From contig NZ_JANLNV010000090.1 of assembly GCF_025465935.1 (NCBI RefSeq), positions 124,001 through 188,000 on the forward strand: a DNA stretch of 64,000 bases. The letters run 5' to 3'. This DNA comes from Pseudomonas sp. 7P_10.2_Bac1 (lineage in GTDB: Bacteria; Pseudomonadota; Gammaproteobacteria; Pseudomonadales; Pseudomonadaceae). A program made the position numbers and the translations under genes. Below are positions 25,358-35,041 of the stretch, in pieces (the first letter of the stretch is position 1; every line of letters starts with the position of its first letter). The notes below the pieces were generated by a model. The model had not been told where the DNA came from and ran no database searches. It saw only the letters and a program-made list of their open reading frames with translations.

Positions 25358-28300
25358 TCAGCGTCCAAAACGCAAGCCATAGCTCACGCCTAAAGTGCCA
25401 CCTGAACCGGCGCCGCCTTGCGGTGCCGATTGATACCCGACCTTCACAGCCAACTCATCACCGCCGAGTACTTGCATCCCAATGCCGGTGTCGACACTGT
25501 AATTGAAGGTTTTATCTACCCACTGCCAGCCAGTAGTGATGTCCACCAGCCAGGTGTATTGAGGGCGTGTGCGGTTCAAGGCGCCGGGAAAGCCGCGTCG
25601 CCATGTATTACCGATGTAGACCTGGCCATAGCGCTCTTGCAGCACGTCGCGGGCGGTCAGCGATGTGCTCAACTCTTCATCGTTATCGCCCAGCACCTGT
25701 CCAACTTTGACCGGCCCGCCATTAATCGTTGAGAGGTCATCCAGAGTGCGGTTGCCAAGCGAATTGCGCTGGTAATCCACCCCGCCACGCACCACCCAGT
25801 TAGGCCCTTCGAATTCAAGGGTGTGGGCAACCTCCACTTTGAATTCCTGGCCACTGCCCATTGAGTCACCCAAACGGGTCGAGAAGCGGTTTTGCGCCAG
25901 ACTCCACGACAATTGATCACGGGCAGAGAACCCGTGCTGCCCTTTGAGCCACACGCCGTCGTGCTGGCCCAAGGCTCGCATCAAGCCGGTGTCGTCGCTC
26001 TGGCGATGCCAATCCAACCCGGTCTGAATTTCATCGGTGGCGCTCAGTTGCCAGGCGCGGCTCAAGCCAAATCCGTTGCGGTCATGGTCTTTGCGGTTGC
26101 TGATATCGGCAATCAAGCGGTAGCTGCCATCAACCAATTGACGTTGCAACGTCAGCAGTGCATTGCGCTCCTGGCCCAGTACCGAGGAGTCAAGCTCACG
26201 GCTGTCGTAGCGGCCCTGCCCCAGCACCAGGCTGGCGTACCACTCATCGTTGAGGTTGCGCGCCACGGTCAGTTGCGGTGACGAGAAATCCAGCCCGCCA
26301 TAGTTTTTCCGCTCCCATCCCAATTGGATGCCCTGAGGCTTGCGCTCCAGCATTTCGACGGCTTGACGGCGTAGTTGCTCGCGAATGCCCACTGGCTGTT
26401 CGTCGCCCAACGCCGTCAGGCTAACGCCCAGGGCGCGACCGTCTTGCCCAAGCTGATTAAGCGCTTCAACCTGCTGCGCCGGGTCGAGTTCAGCATTGGC
26501 CAGCATTTGCTGCAGCATGGCGCTATTGCGATTGCGCAAGGCTTCTTGAATCAGCTCGAAGCGATCCACTTTCAAGCCCTTATAGCGCGCCCAATTCAGC
26601 CAATCATTTTTCTGAACGGCCTGATTGGTGTCATCCAGTTGCGCCAGCAAACGCTCAAACCACAGTTGCAACATTGCCATCGAACCGTCTTGCCACTTCA
26701 GGGCCTGGTGTTTTGCCTTGCGCGGTGAATAGCTGCTGGCCAGCAGCCGCAGCCAGGTCGTGAAACGTGCAGAAGATTCAACGCCGAGTTGCAGATCAGC
26801 CGTCCCCATCAGTTTCAAGCGCAGGCGTTGCGCAGAATCCCGGTAATCCGCAGCCTCCAATGCATCGGCGTAGCTGGCTTGCACCAGCCAGTCATTTGGA
26901 TTGGCTTTGAGGTACATCCGATACCAGGCCAACGCTTCAGCGCTTAGGCCGACCATTTGGCTGGCAGCGGCAAATGGCAACCAGAGTTGACTGTCGCTAC
27001 GGGCCGCGGCTTTCCATTGCTGCAACAACGGTGTCAGCTGGGCCGTATCCCCCTGATCGACGTACAGCCATAGCAAACGCTCGCGGAACATGGAGTTGCC
27101 GTGAAAATTTGCCAGACCCTGTTTGTACAGACGTTCAGCTTCAGCAAACTGGCCTTGCTGCGCCGCCAGTGCGCCCCGCGCTGCCAGCACTTCTCGCTGG
27201 GCGTAGACCGGTGACCAGGCTTGGGCGCTGTTAAGCAAACGCGCGACCAGCCCCCAGTCTTGAAGTTCTTGCGCCAGTTGCAAAGCCACGACCAGATGTT
27301 GTGGGTTGTGAGTGCGCTCCCAGCTCGTGACCATCATGGCCAGCGCTTTTTCGGGCTCCCGCTTGCTATACAAAGTGAACAGTTGCTCTTCATCGGAGCG
27401 ACTTAGTTTGCCGTTGATCGCCAACAGTCGCTCCAGCGCAGGCTGCAACTCATCATCGCGCTCAAGCTCCCAAGCCAGCGCTGCACGCATTTCCCAATAA
27501 CTCGGGTCGTCTATCGTCTTGTTGGGAATGTCCAGCGCCTGCCACGCACCCTGGGTGTCGAAGAACTTCAAGTGGACGCTGGCTTGATCGACACGCTCGC
27601 TGACGGTCAGTGGAAAATGCCGAGACATGGCTTGCAGCACCTTGGCTTTAGCCGGGAACTGCTCGGTGTTTTCAAGGTTTTGGCTCAGCCGCATCCAGGC
27701 CAGGCGTTGTTTGGGGTACTTTTTCAAACTGGCGCGCAACCATGCCTCGGCTTGCTGCGGCGTGCCGCGCTGTTCATGGGCGAAGACCAGCGCGTCTAGC
27801 TCGGCATCGGTCAGCGCGCGCTGATCCAGAATGCTGGCCAGCAACGGTATGCCGTGATCAAAGTCAAATAGCTGAATCGACAGACGCCAGGCATGCTCAT
27901 GAGCTGCAGGGTCGTCACGCAGCTTGAGGTACGCCATCCAGTAATCCAGCGCCTGATAGGTTTCGCCTTGCCACTCGCCCAGACGCGCCATCTGCTGCAA
28001 GTAATCGGCATTGTCAGGTTGGGCGTGCAGGATTTCTTGACCGACTGACCAGGCACCATCCTGATCACCCAAGAACAAACGAAACGTGAACTCCTTGTGC
28101 AGCGCTTGCAGATTACCCGGCTCCAACGTGCGCCATTGCTGGATCAAGGTCTCTGCCTCTGCCACCTGCTTGTGGGCAACGGCGGTTTCTACGCCTTTTT
28201 CCAACCAGGCAGGATCGGTGGCCGGGTCATTTAATTGCGCCACTTTTTGGGCCAATAACGCAGAAGCTTCGGCGCCGCGATCAGCCGCCAGCAAGGTGTC

Positions 28301-28948
28301 GAATGCCATACGCAGATGGTGTTTGTGTTCTTCAGGAGTTTGACTGGCGGCTTCCAGTTGCAAATAGATATCGGCGGCATGCCCCGGCCGCTCGCCGGCC
28401 AGCGCCCATTTGCCCGCCTCACTCAGCCAAGTCAAGCGCTGTGCAGGGTCACGGACCGCCAACTCTTCGTAGCTGTGTGCGGCCAATATCGGGGCTTGCA
28501 GCAGCAACGCCAACAGGGCCATTCGCTGCAGCGCAGGCACCGGCAGTTGAGTGCGGTCCAGCGCAGCCAAACGCTCGACCAACGGCGCGCGATCGGTGTC
28601 GGTGGCCGTTTCCGGCAGCTCCAGTGCATCCAGTTGCAACGCGTATAACGCGGCCACCGTGGCCTGGGGTTTGGGCCACTCGTTCAAGTGCTGACGCGCA
28701 CGCGGGTATTCACCCAGGGTGATCAACAAGTCCAGCAGCTTGATCCGTAGCACGTCATCTTGCGGGTGGGCGGTAAGCAATAACTCGGCGTAGTTGGCAG
28801 ACACCGCATCGGGCTGGCCGCCATCAGGCTCAAAAACGTTCTCTTTGTTGAACGTCATCCATAACAAACCGCCCACCGCAGCCACCACCACGACCAGCGT
28901 CCAGGGGTTGAGCAGCCGGGCTTTATCAGTTGCAGAGGAGTTGCGCAT
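25358..28948 (-). CDS. pelB: Pel outer-membrane porin with TPR scaffold
   Basis: A 1196-residue protein, matching PelB length. One N-terminal membrane segment (WTLVVVVAAVGGLLWMTF) is followed by about 850 residues of TPR-like helical repeats in the periplasm. The C-terminal 16-strand-type barrel (about 890-1196) includes WYASLVLGQGRYDSRELDSS and ends SYGLRFGR. It recruits PelA and exports the polymer. Start ATG 28948 lies inside the pelA 3' end (23-base overlap); an in-frame GTG is immediately upstream at 28951. Confidence 0.95.
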   Translation of the reverse strand: MRNSSATDKARLLNPWTLVVVVAAVGGLLWMTFNKENVFEPDGGQPDAVSANYAELLLTAHPQDDVLRIKLLDLLITLGEYPRARQHLNEWPKPQATVAALYALQLDALELPETATDTDRAPLVERLAALDRTQLPVPALQRMALLALLLQAPILAAHSYEELAVRDPAQRLTWLSEAGKWALAGERPGHAADIYLQLEAASQTPEEHKHHLRMAFDTLLAADRGAEASALLAQKVAQLNDPATDPAWLEKGVETAVAHKQVAEAETLIQQWRTLEPGNLQALHKEFTFRLFLGDQDGAWSVGQEILHAQPDNADYLQQMARLGEWQGETYQALDYWMAYLKLRDDPAAHEHAWRLSIQLFDFDHGIPLLASILDQRALTDAELDALVFAHEQRGTPQQAEAWLRASLKKYPKQRLAWMRLSQNLENTEQFPAKAKVLQAMSRHFPLTVSERVDQASVHLKFFDTQGAWQALDIPNKTIDDPSYWEMRAALAWELERDDELQPALERLLAINGKLSRSDEEQLFTLYSKREPEKALAMMVTSWERTHNPQHLVVALQLAQELQDWGLVARLLNSAQAWSPVYAQREVLAARGALAAQQGQFAEAERLYKQGLANFHGNSMFRERLLWLYVDQGDTAQLTPLLQQWKAAARSDSQLWLPFAAASQMVGLSAEALAWYRMYLKANPNDWLVQASYADALEAADYRDSAQRLRLKLMGTADLQLGVESSARFTTWLRLLASSYSPRKAKHQALKWQDGSMAMLQLWFERLLAQLDDTNQAVQKNDWLNWARYKGLKVDRFELIQEALRNRNSAMLQQMLANAELDPAQQVEALNQLGQDGRALGVSLTALGDEQPVGIREQLRRQAVEMLERKPQGIQLGWERKNYGGLDFSSPQLTVARNLNDEWYASLVLGQGRYDSRELDSSVLGQERNALLTLQRQLVDGSYRLIADISNRKDHDRNGFGLSRAWQLSATDEIQTGLDWHRQSDDTGLMRALGQHDGVWLKGQHGFSARDQLSWSLAQNRFSTRLGDSMGSGQEFKVEVAHTLEFEGPNWVVRGGVDYQRNSLGNRTLDDLSTINGGPVKVGQVLGDNDEELSTSLTARDVLQERYGQVYIGNTWRRGFPGALNRTRPQYTWLVDITTGWQWVDKTFNYSVDTGIGMQVLGGDELAVKVGYQSAPQGGAGSGGTLGVSYGLRFGR

Positions 28949-31736
28949 CACTCACCTGCTTCATAGGTAGTTTGAATGACCACAGCCCCTTGTTCGGGGT
29001 GCCTACAAAACGCTGCCCCTTGACTTCAAGGCGGCACGGCCCGGTGGCACGCACCGAAAACCGGATATCAAATTCACCGGCAAAGGCAAACGCCACGCGC
29101 CGATCGTCGAGGTATCGCCATTGCTGCAACGGCACATTGGCCTGCTCCAGCGCCGGGCGCGGGTCACGATCCGGACGCAAAGCGAGCAACGCGTGATCAC
29201 TGCTCAAATGCACATAACGGCCTTGGGGTAGATCGCGCACACCGGCCACTCCTTGGGAGCGACTGAGGTCGGGCCAGCCCATTTGCGGATCAATGCGCAA
29301 AGTGCGCAACGCGTTCAAGCCGCGGACCTGCCAGTTACCATCGACGGTGCGGGCCAGGCTGGACTCATACAAACCGCGTACACGGGGCAGGTAATCGCTC
29401 ATCCACAGCGAGATCGACTGCTGCTTGATCATGTAGGCGTAAATGTCATTCATCACCTTGATCGAAGCCTGCTTGGTGCCGGAATAGAAGTGGTAATACA
29501 GATGCAAGCCACGCAGGCGTCGCGGGTTGTCGGTCAGTTCAAAGGTGTCGATCACATCGCGAAAACCGTAGTACGGCCCCCTCCAGAGGTTGGTGTACAT
29601 GTTCTCGTTGATGATTGGCGCATAAATTTGCAAGCCGCCTTCGGTGGGGCGCAGCAAGGGTGAAAGCCCGGTCAGCGACGGGTTGGCGTGGGTAATGATG
29701 GTGGTGCCACCGTTGACATTCTGAAGGCCCGCTTCATAAGCGATTTTGATCGTGGCGGCATCTGGCAAGGCGTCACCGGGCCAGAAAATCATCTTCACCG
29801 GCTTTTGCGGGGTAGTCAGTTTGTTGTTGATGTAATCCCGCGAACCGACTACCTCGCGGTAAAAGTCGATCTTGTTGTAACCCGGGATCCTGATATTCAA
29901 CCCGTACTCGGCGCTAAAACCTTCTTGGTGGCTGGATTTCTCTGGCTGCAAAAAAAACGGATGGCTGTATGTGTGGGTGGCAACCTCTACTTTGGAGTCG
30001 GCAAAAATGCTGCGGGCAATTGGCTCCAGCTCTTTGGCCAAGAAGGGAAACATGCCACGCGCCGAGATTTCGCCTTCAATGATCGAGACCGAGGTCAAAA
30101 ATGGATAGGGCTTGATAAACAGATCATGTACCGCTTGACCGGCATAAGGCGTGCCGCGCACCTCGGCGCGTGACGGGAAGCCATCGCCATCCAGGTGCAC
30201 GGTAGCGATGCGGCGGCCGTTTTCGGTGGTGACGTCAGGATGAGGCTGCAGCGGCAGGCGCAATGCACGCTGCACAAAGGCGAACGGGTCAATGATCCAG
30301 CGGTTTTTTTCGCCATTGGACTCGACCAGATAAGGATTGAGCGCAATCCCTCCCCACTGGCCAATTGCAACCTGTACGTATTGATCGCCTTTGGCATTGG
30401 CAACGACCAACGCCGGTTTCGGGCCTTCGGGCAACACCATCAGCGGCGTCAGCCCGCGTGAACGCAGGGCCAATGGCGCTTCGAAACTGCCGACTAAAGA
30501 TTTGTCCTGAGACACCAGAGTCAAGGGTGTCGGCCCACTGAAGGGGCTGGTACGCAAGCCCAGACGCTTCAACAACACTGGGTTTTCAATGGGCATGCCG
30601 TCGAAGAATGCCAGCGGCACGTTTTCATCCAGTCGCTGGCTGACCCAGCGATTGAAGCGCTGATCATCTTGCGGCGCACCAGAACTCATCCAACTGACCA
30701 CACCCGCATACAAACCGCTGAAGTGGTAAGACGGCAGCGGCTGGTCAACCGCAAAGTAATCAATCCGGTAGCCCAGGTATTCAATCAAGCCGCCAAGCAT
30801 GACGTGACCGGAGTTGGCCGTCAGATCGCCCTCACGCGGGTCATAGAGCATGGCGATACGCCGAGGCTGCACTTCAACAGTGCTGATGCCCAGATAATCA
30901 AGATCCGGGGTAGTTACAAAAGGGATATAGCCTTCGGCGCGCAATTGCAGCGCCAGTTTTTTAGCCTGTTCGCGTTGACTCGGCGGCAGGTAATCAATCG
31001 CCACTATTGGTACGCCTTTTTCACGCAAAGGCTGTACGTGAATCTTAAGCCAGTCACGATCGGCTTGCGGCACCGGACGGTAGCGTTTGGCGCCCGCATC
31101 CCAACCGGCATGAATCGACTCAACGGCCACAGCGGCGGGAACGCCATCAACTTCAGTTAACACTTCAAAGCCGCGATTGAAGAACAACTTTAATGCTGGC
31201 TCGCGCTGGTGAAGTTCGCGCAGAAAGCTGGCCAATGCAGTACGCTGACCTGGCCTCTCAGACTCTTTCAACAAATTAAAACTATCTAATGTATCGAGAA
31301 AAAGCCCCGCATAGCCCTGCACTTTCAACTCATGGGCGCGCGTGAACAAATAATCGCGCCATTGTGGTGAAGACAAGTCCATGACCTGGCTGCCCCATGA
31401 CTTGTTCCTCTTTGCACTGGAAGCTTTATCTAAAGAAAGTTCGGTTAGCGCGTCTTGGTCGCCATCGAACTCGCCCACCGAAAGATAAGCAAAAGGCAGA
31501 CTACCTAGTTTGCGAATCTGCTGTACATCGGCGGTCGACATATGACCGGGCTCGACCACGACCCAATCAAACTGCGCCAGTTCCTGCAGAGGTGGATCGT
31601 CGGCATACCAGAACCCGACACTATTGGGCGCAGGCACTGCGGCGTGGCTTGCAGTGCCGGTGAAGAAAAACGAAATCGCGGCAAACAGACGCAAGGCGAC
31701 GTTACAGACTCGCTTACTTAGAAGTGGATGCTCCAT
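28926..31736 (-). CDS. pelA: Pel hydrolase/deacetylase
   Basis: A 936-residue periplasmic enzyme. The signal peptide ends near SHAAVPAPN. The N-terminal glycoside-hydrolase domain (about 40-300) contains GFWYADDPPLQELAQFDWVVVEPG and AVAVESIHAGW with the presumed catalytic Glu. The deacetylase domain (about 500-790) has the metal-site residues in VHLDGDGFPS and HTYSHP. It deacetylates Pel and trims chains. First gene of the operon; ATG 31736 has only a weak upstream AAGGTC. Gene order pelABCDEFG is complete and tightly packed. Confidence 0.96.
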   Translation of the reverse strand: MEHPLLSKRVCNVALRLFAAISFFFTGTASHAAVPAPNSVGFWYADDPPLQELAQFDWVVVEPGHMSTADVQQIRKLGSLPFAYLSVGEFDGDQDALTELSLDKASSAKRNKSWGSQVMDLSSPQWRDYLFTRAHELKVQGYAGLFLDTLDSFNLLKESERPGQRTALASFLRELHQREPALKLFFNRGFEVLTEVDGVPAAVAVESIHAGWDAGAKRYRPVPQADRDWLKIHVQPLREKGVPIVAIDYLPPSQREQAKKLALQLRAEGYIPFVTTPDLDYLGISTVEVQPRRIAMLYDPREGDLTANSGHVMLGGLIEYLGYRIDYFAVDQPLPSYHFSGLYAGVVSWMSSGAPQDDQRFNRWVSQRLDENVPLAFFDGMPIENPVLLKRLGLRTSPFSGPTPLTLVSQDKSLVGSFEAPLALRSRGLTPLMVLPEGPKPALVVANAKGDQYVQVAIGQWGGIALNPYLVESNGEKNRWIIDPFAFVQRALRLPLQPHPDVTTENGRRIATVHLDGDGFPSRAEVRGTPYAGQAVHDLFIKPYPFLTSVSIIEGEISARGMFPFLAKELEPIARSIFADSKVEVATHTYSHPFFLQPEKSSHQEGFSAEYGLNIRIPGYNKIDFYREVVGSRDYINNKLTTPQKPVKMIFWPGDALPDAATIKIAYEAGLQNVNGGTTIITHANPSLTGLSPLLRPTEGGLQIYAPIINENMYTNLWRGPYYGFRDVIDTFELTDNPRRLRGLHLYYHFYSGTKQASIKVMNDIYAYMIKQQSISLWMSDYLPRVRGLYESSLARTVDGNWQVRGLNALRTLRIDPQMGWPDLSRSQGVAGVRDLPQGRYVHLSSDHALLALRPDRDPRPALEQANVPLQQWRYLDDRRVAFAFAGEFDIRFSVRATGPCRLEVKGQRFVGTPNKGLWSFKLPMKQVSDAQLLCN

Positions 31737-32071
31737 AAAATATGCTTGACCTTAATGACCTGAGATGAGGCAGCTATCGCAGTAGAATCCACGCGTAGAG
31801 ACTCACTCATTTTTTATGGCTTAAGCCGATTAACTAAGAGTGGTGCAGAGGCGATCATGTAACTCATGGGCGCATACTTCTTTAAGAAAATCAGTACGCT
31901 TATGCCGAAATTGCCTGAACTACATACTCCCTACCTATTCGACCCTCTGATTGATTAATTGAGATTAGTTGCGTATCAGTACAGTTCGTAAGCACATGAA
32001 TTTTTAAGAGTTCGAACTAGATACGTCCAATTTGTTTTTTCAAGTGGCGCTCTAAATAATGACGTTTTATT
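31737..32071. promoter_or_regulatory. AT-rich region upstream of pelA
   Basis: About 335 bases with no gene and clearly lower GC than the flanks. It must contain the pel promoter. A partial palindrome TTGATTAATTGAG at 31951-31963 resembles, but does not match well, the FleQ box that controls pel in P. aeruginosa. I saw no exact FleQ site. Confidence 0.35.
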
Positions 32072-32371
32072 GGCGCCCAAATATCAATCGATGATGGCGC
32101 ACATCTGCTGCGCAGCCTGTTAGGTCAGGCACAGCGCTATCGGCATGCCGGCGTCACACGTGATGACATGGCGGCGAACAACGCTCATGCCATTGCGGCC
32201 ATCGAGAAAATGGGTTTGCCCCCGATGGACATCCTGGAGGGGCATCGCCGCTCCCAGTTCGCGCCGCCAATCACTCGCCGGGGTGCGGTGGCAGTGGATG
32301 ACGCCGACGCGTTGGCAGAGGACATGGGCACGCCGTCTGCGACAGTGAATGAGCCGGAGGACGAAGCATGA
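32072..32371 (+). pseudogene. C-terminal remnant, TIGR03761 (PFL_4669)-like ICE protein
   Basis: The open frame reads DDGAHLLRSLLGQAQRYRHAG, then RDDMAANNAHAIAAIEKMGLP, then ILEGHRRSQFAPPITRR, ending TGA at 32369-32371. This looks like only the last 90-odd residues of an approximately 250-residue ICE protein. The upstream DNA does not continue the domain, so the N-terminus is lost. The stop overlaps the next start (ATGA), the original coupling. Confidence 0.65.
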
Positions 32372-32574
32372 ATCCGATGATCCCTGCTCAACCAATGCCC
32401 TTCGCGTTGACACCGGATGCCTATCGACAGCTCGAACACGCAGCCTCCCTAAAAGGCCTTTTAAAACCTTTTAAGGGTAAGGGGGAGTTGGAGCAACCTG
32501 GCGCAGGTGGCGAGGACAATCGAGGCGCAGTTATGTCGCCTGATGGAGGCTGTGGTGCAGCAGGCCGGACAATG
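32368..32574 (+). pseudogene. DUF3158-like ICE protein, internally deleted and frameshifted
   Basis: The N-terminal frame gives LEHAASLKGLLKPFKGKGELEQ, a block typical of DUF3158. After about 32496 the frame changes. The next frame gives ARTIEAQLCRLMEAVVQQAGQ, then TGA at 32572-32574, which looks like the natural C-terminus. Perhaps 100 central codons are missing. Confidence 0.65.
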
Positions 32575-32957
32575 ACGAGCCACGGCGTTTGCTGCGGCTG
32601 AATGTGTACTTCGACAATCCCGTGCCACGCGAGGGCAGCTATGAAGATCGACGTGGCTATTGGGCACCGGTGGAGCTTTGGCACCGCGAGGCTGAACACT
32701 GGAGCACGCTGTATCAGAAAGGCATGCGTGTGTTGGTCGAAGATCGTACCGTGCACGATGAGTGGGAGGACAGCGAAGACAATGCGCGGGTGACGTTCAA
32801 GATCGAGGCCCGTCGGGTCGGTATCCTGCCTCACCGCGTGCACAGCGTGATCATGCGGGAACGATCCGGTGAACCGGCGGTCTCTCAAAATACAGAGCAG
32901 GCCGGTTTACCTGCATCGAAACCCAAGAAACGCAGAGGGCAATCACCTGCGGATTGA
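32571..32957 (+). pseudogene. ICE single-stranded DNA-binding protein, N-terminus missing
   Basis: The frame reads NDEPRRLLRLNVYFDNPVPR, YWAPVELWHREAEHWSTLYQKG, RVLVEDRTVHDEWED and RVTFKIEARRVGILPHRV, then a Lys-rich tail ending at 32957. This is an OB-fold ssDNA-binding protein of the conjugative-element type. About 20 N-terminal residues, including the start, are gone, although an ATG within the frame could still give a short product. Confidence 0.7.
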
Positions 32958-33183
32958 CAGACTTCAGGCATAAAAAATGCGCCTTTGCGCGAAGTTGCTG
33001 GCCTGTTATTACTCGCTGCTCGTGAAGATCCACACTGTCGTCTATGTTTAAGCGTGGTAGCAGCCTCGGACCATTTAAACCTGCCCTCACCGACTATTGT
33101 GAGGAACCTGAAATTCAGGTTTCTCATATCTCGTCACTGCTGTTTCCAACAACGCTGTTCCGAGCCCAGTCCGGAGCAGTTTC

Positions 33184-33830
33184 ATGCGCCTCTTCCACTG
33201 CGAGAAACCTTCCCAAGGTCGAGACATTACCAAGGTGCTGGGAGCCACCCGGCGCGGTGATAGTTGCCTGATCGGCACCGACTCAACCGTCACTTGATGT
33301 ATTGGCCATCTGCTGCAGACGGCCCCACCTGAAGCCTATGGCATTCGGTACAAGAACTGGTCGTTGGATTATCTACCGATCATTCCCGAGCAGTGGAAGG
33401 TCGAGGTCAAACCCAAGACTGCAACACAGTTCAACGTCATCACGTGCCTGCTCAAAGAAGCCTCCAGTGTTGTCATCGCAACCGACGCCGACCGCGAAGG
33501 TGAAATGATTGCCCACGAGCTGTTGGAGCTCTGCCACTATCGGGGCCCGTTCAGCGCCTCTGGTTGTCCGCCCTCAACGAGGCGTCGATTCGCAAAGCAC
33601 TGTCCTCGCTGAAATCTGGCCAGGAGACTTTCCCGCTCTATCACTCAGCCTTCGCCCGCAACCGTGCCGACTGGCTGATCGGTATGAACCTGAGTCGTTT
33701 GTTTACCCTCCTTGGCCGGCAGGCGGGCTACGACGGCGTATTGCCAGTTGGACGCGTCCAGACACCCACTTTACGTCTGATGGTCGATCGGGATCGTGCG
33801 ATTGCCCGCTTTGTTCCGGTATCCGTCAGA
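33184..33830 (+). pseudogene. topB: DNA topoisomerase III remnant
   Basis: It starts MRLFHCEKPSQGRDITKVLG, the topoisomerase III N-terminus. Codon 38 is TGA (33295-33297) where Trp is expected in VTxCIGHLLQ. The toprim acid motif ATDADREGEMIAHELLEL is present. A one-base loss near 33555 shifts the frame before LWLSALNEASIRKALSSL. The sequence then continues to GYDGVLPVGRVQTPTLRLMVDRDRAIARFVPV and stops resembling topB, well before the catalytic Tyr-bearing and C-terminal domains finish. Nonfunctional. Confidence 0.85.
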
Positions 33831-33888
33831 TCAGCAGTGCATCTGCCTATGTGTCAAACGAAGTCAGAACTCTCAGACACAACTCTTT

Positions 33889-34878
33889 TTAGGAGGCGCT
33901 AGCACCGAATGATTTGCTCCTCCCTCCATTCTTGAGAATCGACGGATTGATCCCGAACTGCTTGCGAAACGCCGTCGCAAAATGGCTGGCATTGGCATAC
34001 CCCAGATCCGAGGCGATACGCATCACCGATTCATCACCGGTCAACAATCGGCAGCGGGCCTGGGTCATGCGCGCATGCTGGAATACCCCGTAGACGCTGT
34101 TCAAGAACAACTGGCGGAAACCCCGGGTCAGCTTGGGTTGACTCATCCCAGCCTCCCGGGCCAGTTCCGACAGGCTCGGAGCCTTGCCCAAGTCTTCCAG
34201 CAGCCGCTCCCGGGCACGCACCAGACGCTGACGGTCGGCGCGACTAACGCTACACGTACACTCCACCTCCCGGCGCGCTTCGAGAAACAAGCTAACCAGG
34301 GTCACACTCTGCCCATACAGCCACAAGCTGCTACGGGGCTGCACCACAGACGTACTGGGGACTCTGTCCATTGCATTGCCTAGCATATGAGCCGTCGCGG
34401 TCATTTCAACGCTGCGGTGGCCATCGAGGAAACAATGATCGCAGGCCAGCGCCTTGCGCAGGGTCGGATCAATCTCCAACTCCCACTGCACCAACACCTC
34501 GGGACGGATCATGACGGTGATGTTATCGATCTCACCGTGCTGGTGATAAAGGCCGTGGCGGCAACGACCAAAACTGATGTTGCCGGAGCCCTCGTCAATG
34601 GTGTAGCACCGTTGGCGGCGCCCGTCATTGAAACTGCAGGTCGCCTTGCCCTTGAGCAGATTGGTAAAGCTGAAATGAATGCGCTCGCTATCGTCGTGCA
34701 GCGGCATATCCATCGGCTGCTCGAACGTGCTTTGCCAGCGCACGATGTCCAGCCCGTCCTGCAGTGTCACTCGGGTCACCCGACACTGAGTGCCCGGCCC
34801 TAACTCGCTCCCGTAACCATCCGCAATAATGCGCGAGACCGGCATTGATTCCCTTGCCCTCTCATGAACGGCTGACAT
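33889..34878 (-). CDS. PchR-like AraC-family regulator of the metallophore cluster
   Basis: A 329-residue regulator. The N-terminal domain (about 30-200) is of the PchR/YbtA ligand-sensing type (SFTNLLKGKATCSFNDGRRQR; GNISFGRCRHGLYHQHG). The C-terminal AraC domain reads LSELAREAGMSQPKLTRGFRQLF and VMRIASDLGYANASHFATAFRKQFGINP. AGGAG lies seven bases before ATG 34878. It is divergent from the first TonB receptor, with a Fur-like site in the 163-base gap. PchR and YbtA activate receptor and biosynthesis genes when the Fe-loaded siderophore is bound; the same role is inferred here. Confidence 0.88.
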   Translation of the reverse strand: MSAVHERARESMPVSRIIADGYGSELGPGTQCRVTRVTLQDGLDIVRWQSTFEQPMDMPLHDDSERIHFSFTNLLKGKATCSFNDGRRQRCYTIDEGSGNISFGRCRHGLYHQHGEIDNITVMIRPEVLVQWELEIDPTLRKALACDHCFLDGHRSVEMTATAHMLGNAMDRVPSTSVVQPRSSLWLYGQSVTLVSLFLEARREVECTCSVSRADRQRLVRARERLLEDLGKAPSLSELAREAGMSQPKLTRGFRQLFLNSVYGVFQHARMTQARCRLLTGDESVMRIASDLGYANASHFATAFRKQFGINPSILKNGGRSKSFGASAS

Positions 34879-34943
34879 CTTGAATCTCCTTGCTGACCGG
34901 ATACGGCTCGAATCAGATCACATTGGGGCGGATTTACGCAATT

Positions 34944-34962
34944 GATAATTATTAGCATTTGT
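34944..34962. promoter_or_regulatory. Fur-box-like site upstream of TonB receptor 1
   Basis: GATAATTATTAGCATTTGT matches 13 of 19 positions of GATAATGATAATCATTATC by my count. It lies between the divergent PchR-like regulator and the receptor gene, consistent with iron repression of both. Confidence 0.65.
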
Positions 34963-35041
34963 AGCGCCATATTTGCTCCGCCAAATCGCCGCTGCCTCCC
35001 CGCAACGCGCGCCTATCAGAATCCTCAGTCAAGGTCCCATC

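Larger units (their letters stand above)
32072..33850. mobile_element. decayed fragment of a PFGI/clc-type integrative conjugative element
   Basis: Four consecutive broken genes are in the order I recall for such elements: a TIGR03761-like protein, DUF3158, an ssDNA-binding protein and topB. All run plus-strand and each is truncated, frameshifted or interrupted. No integrase, att site or intact transfer gene is present. It sits between the pel operon and the metallophore cluster, suggesting an old insertion that has been eroded. Confidence 0.75.

Noticed and set aside
31397..31663. Short plus-strand frame inside pelA
   Set aside because: Antisense to the conserved N-terminal hydrolase domain; low plausibility composition.
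31948..31963. Possible FleQ box upstream of pelA
   Set aside because: Only about 9 of 14 positions match the P. aeruginosa box, which chance could give in AT-rich DNA; kept only as a note in the upstream-region entry.
32958..33183. Possible extra gene between the ssDNA-binding remnant and topB remnant
   Set aside because: Frames here are short and unlike known proteins, with no ribosome-binding site; treated as decayed element DNA.
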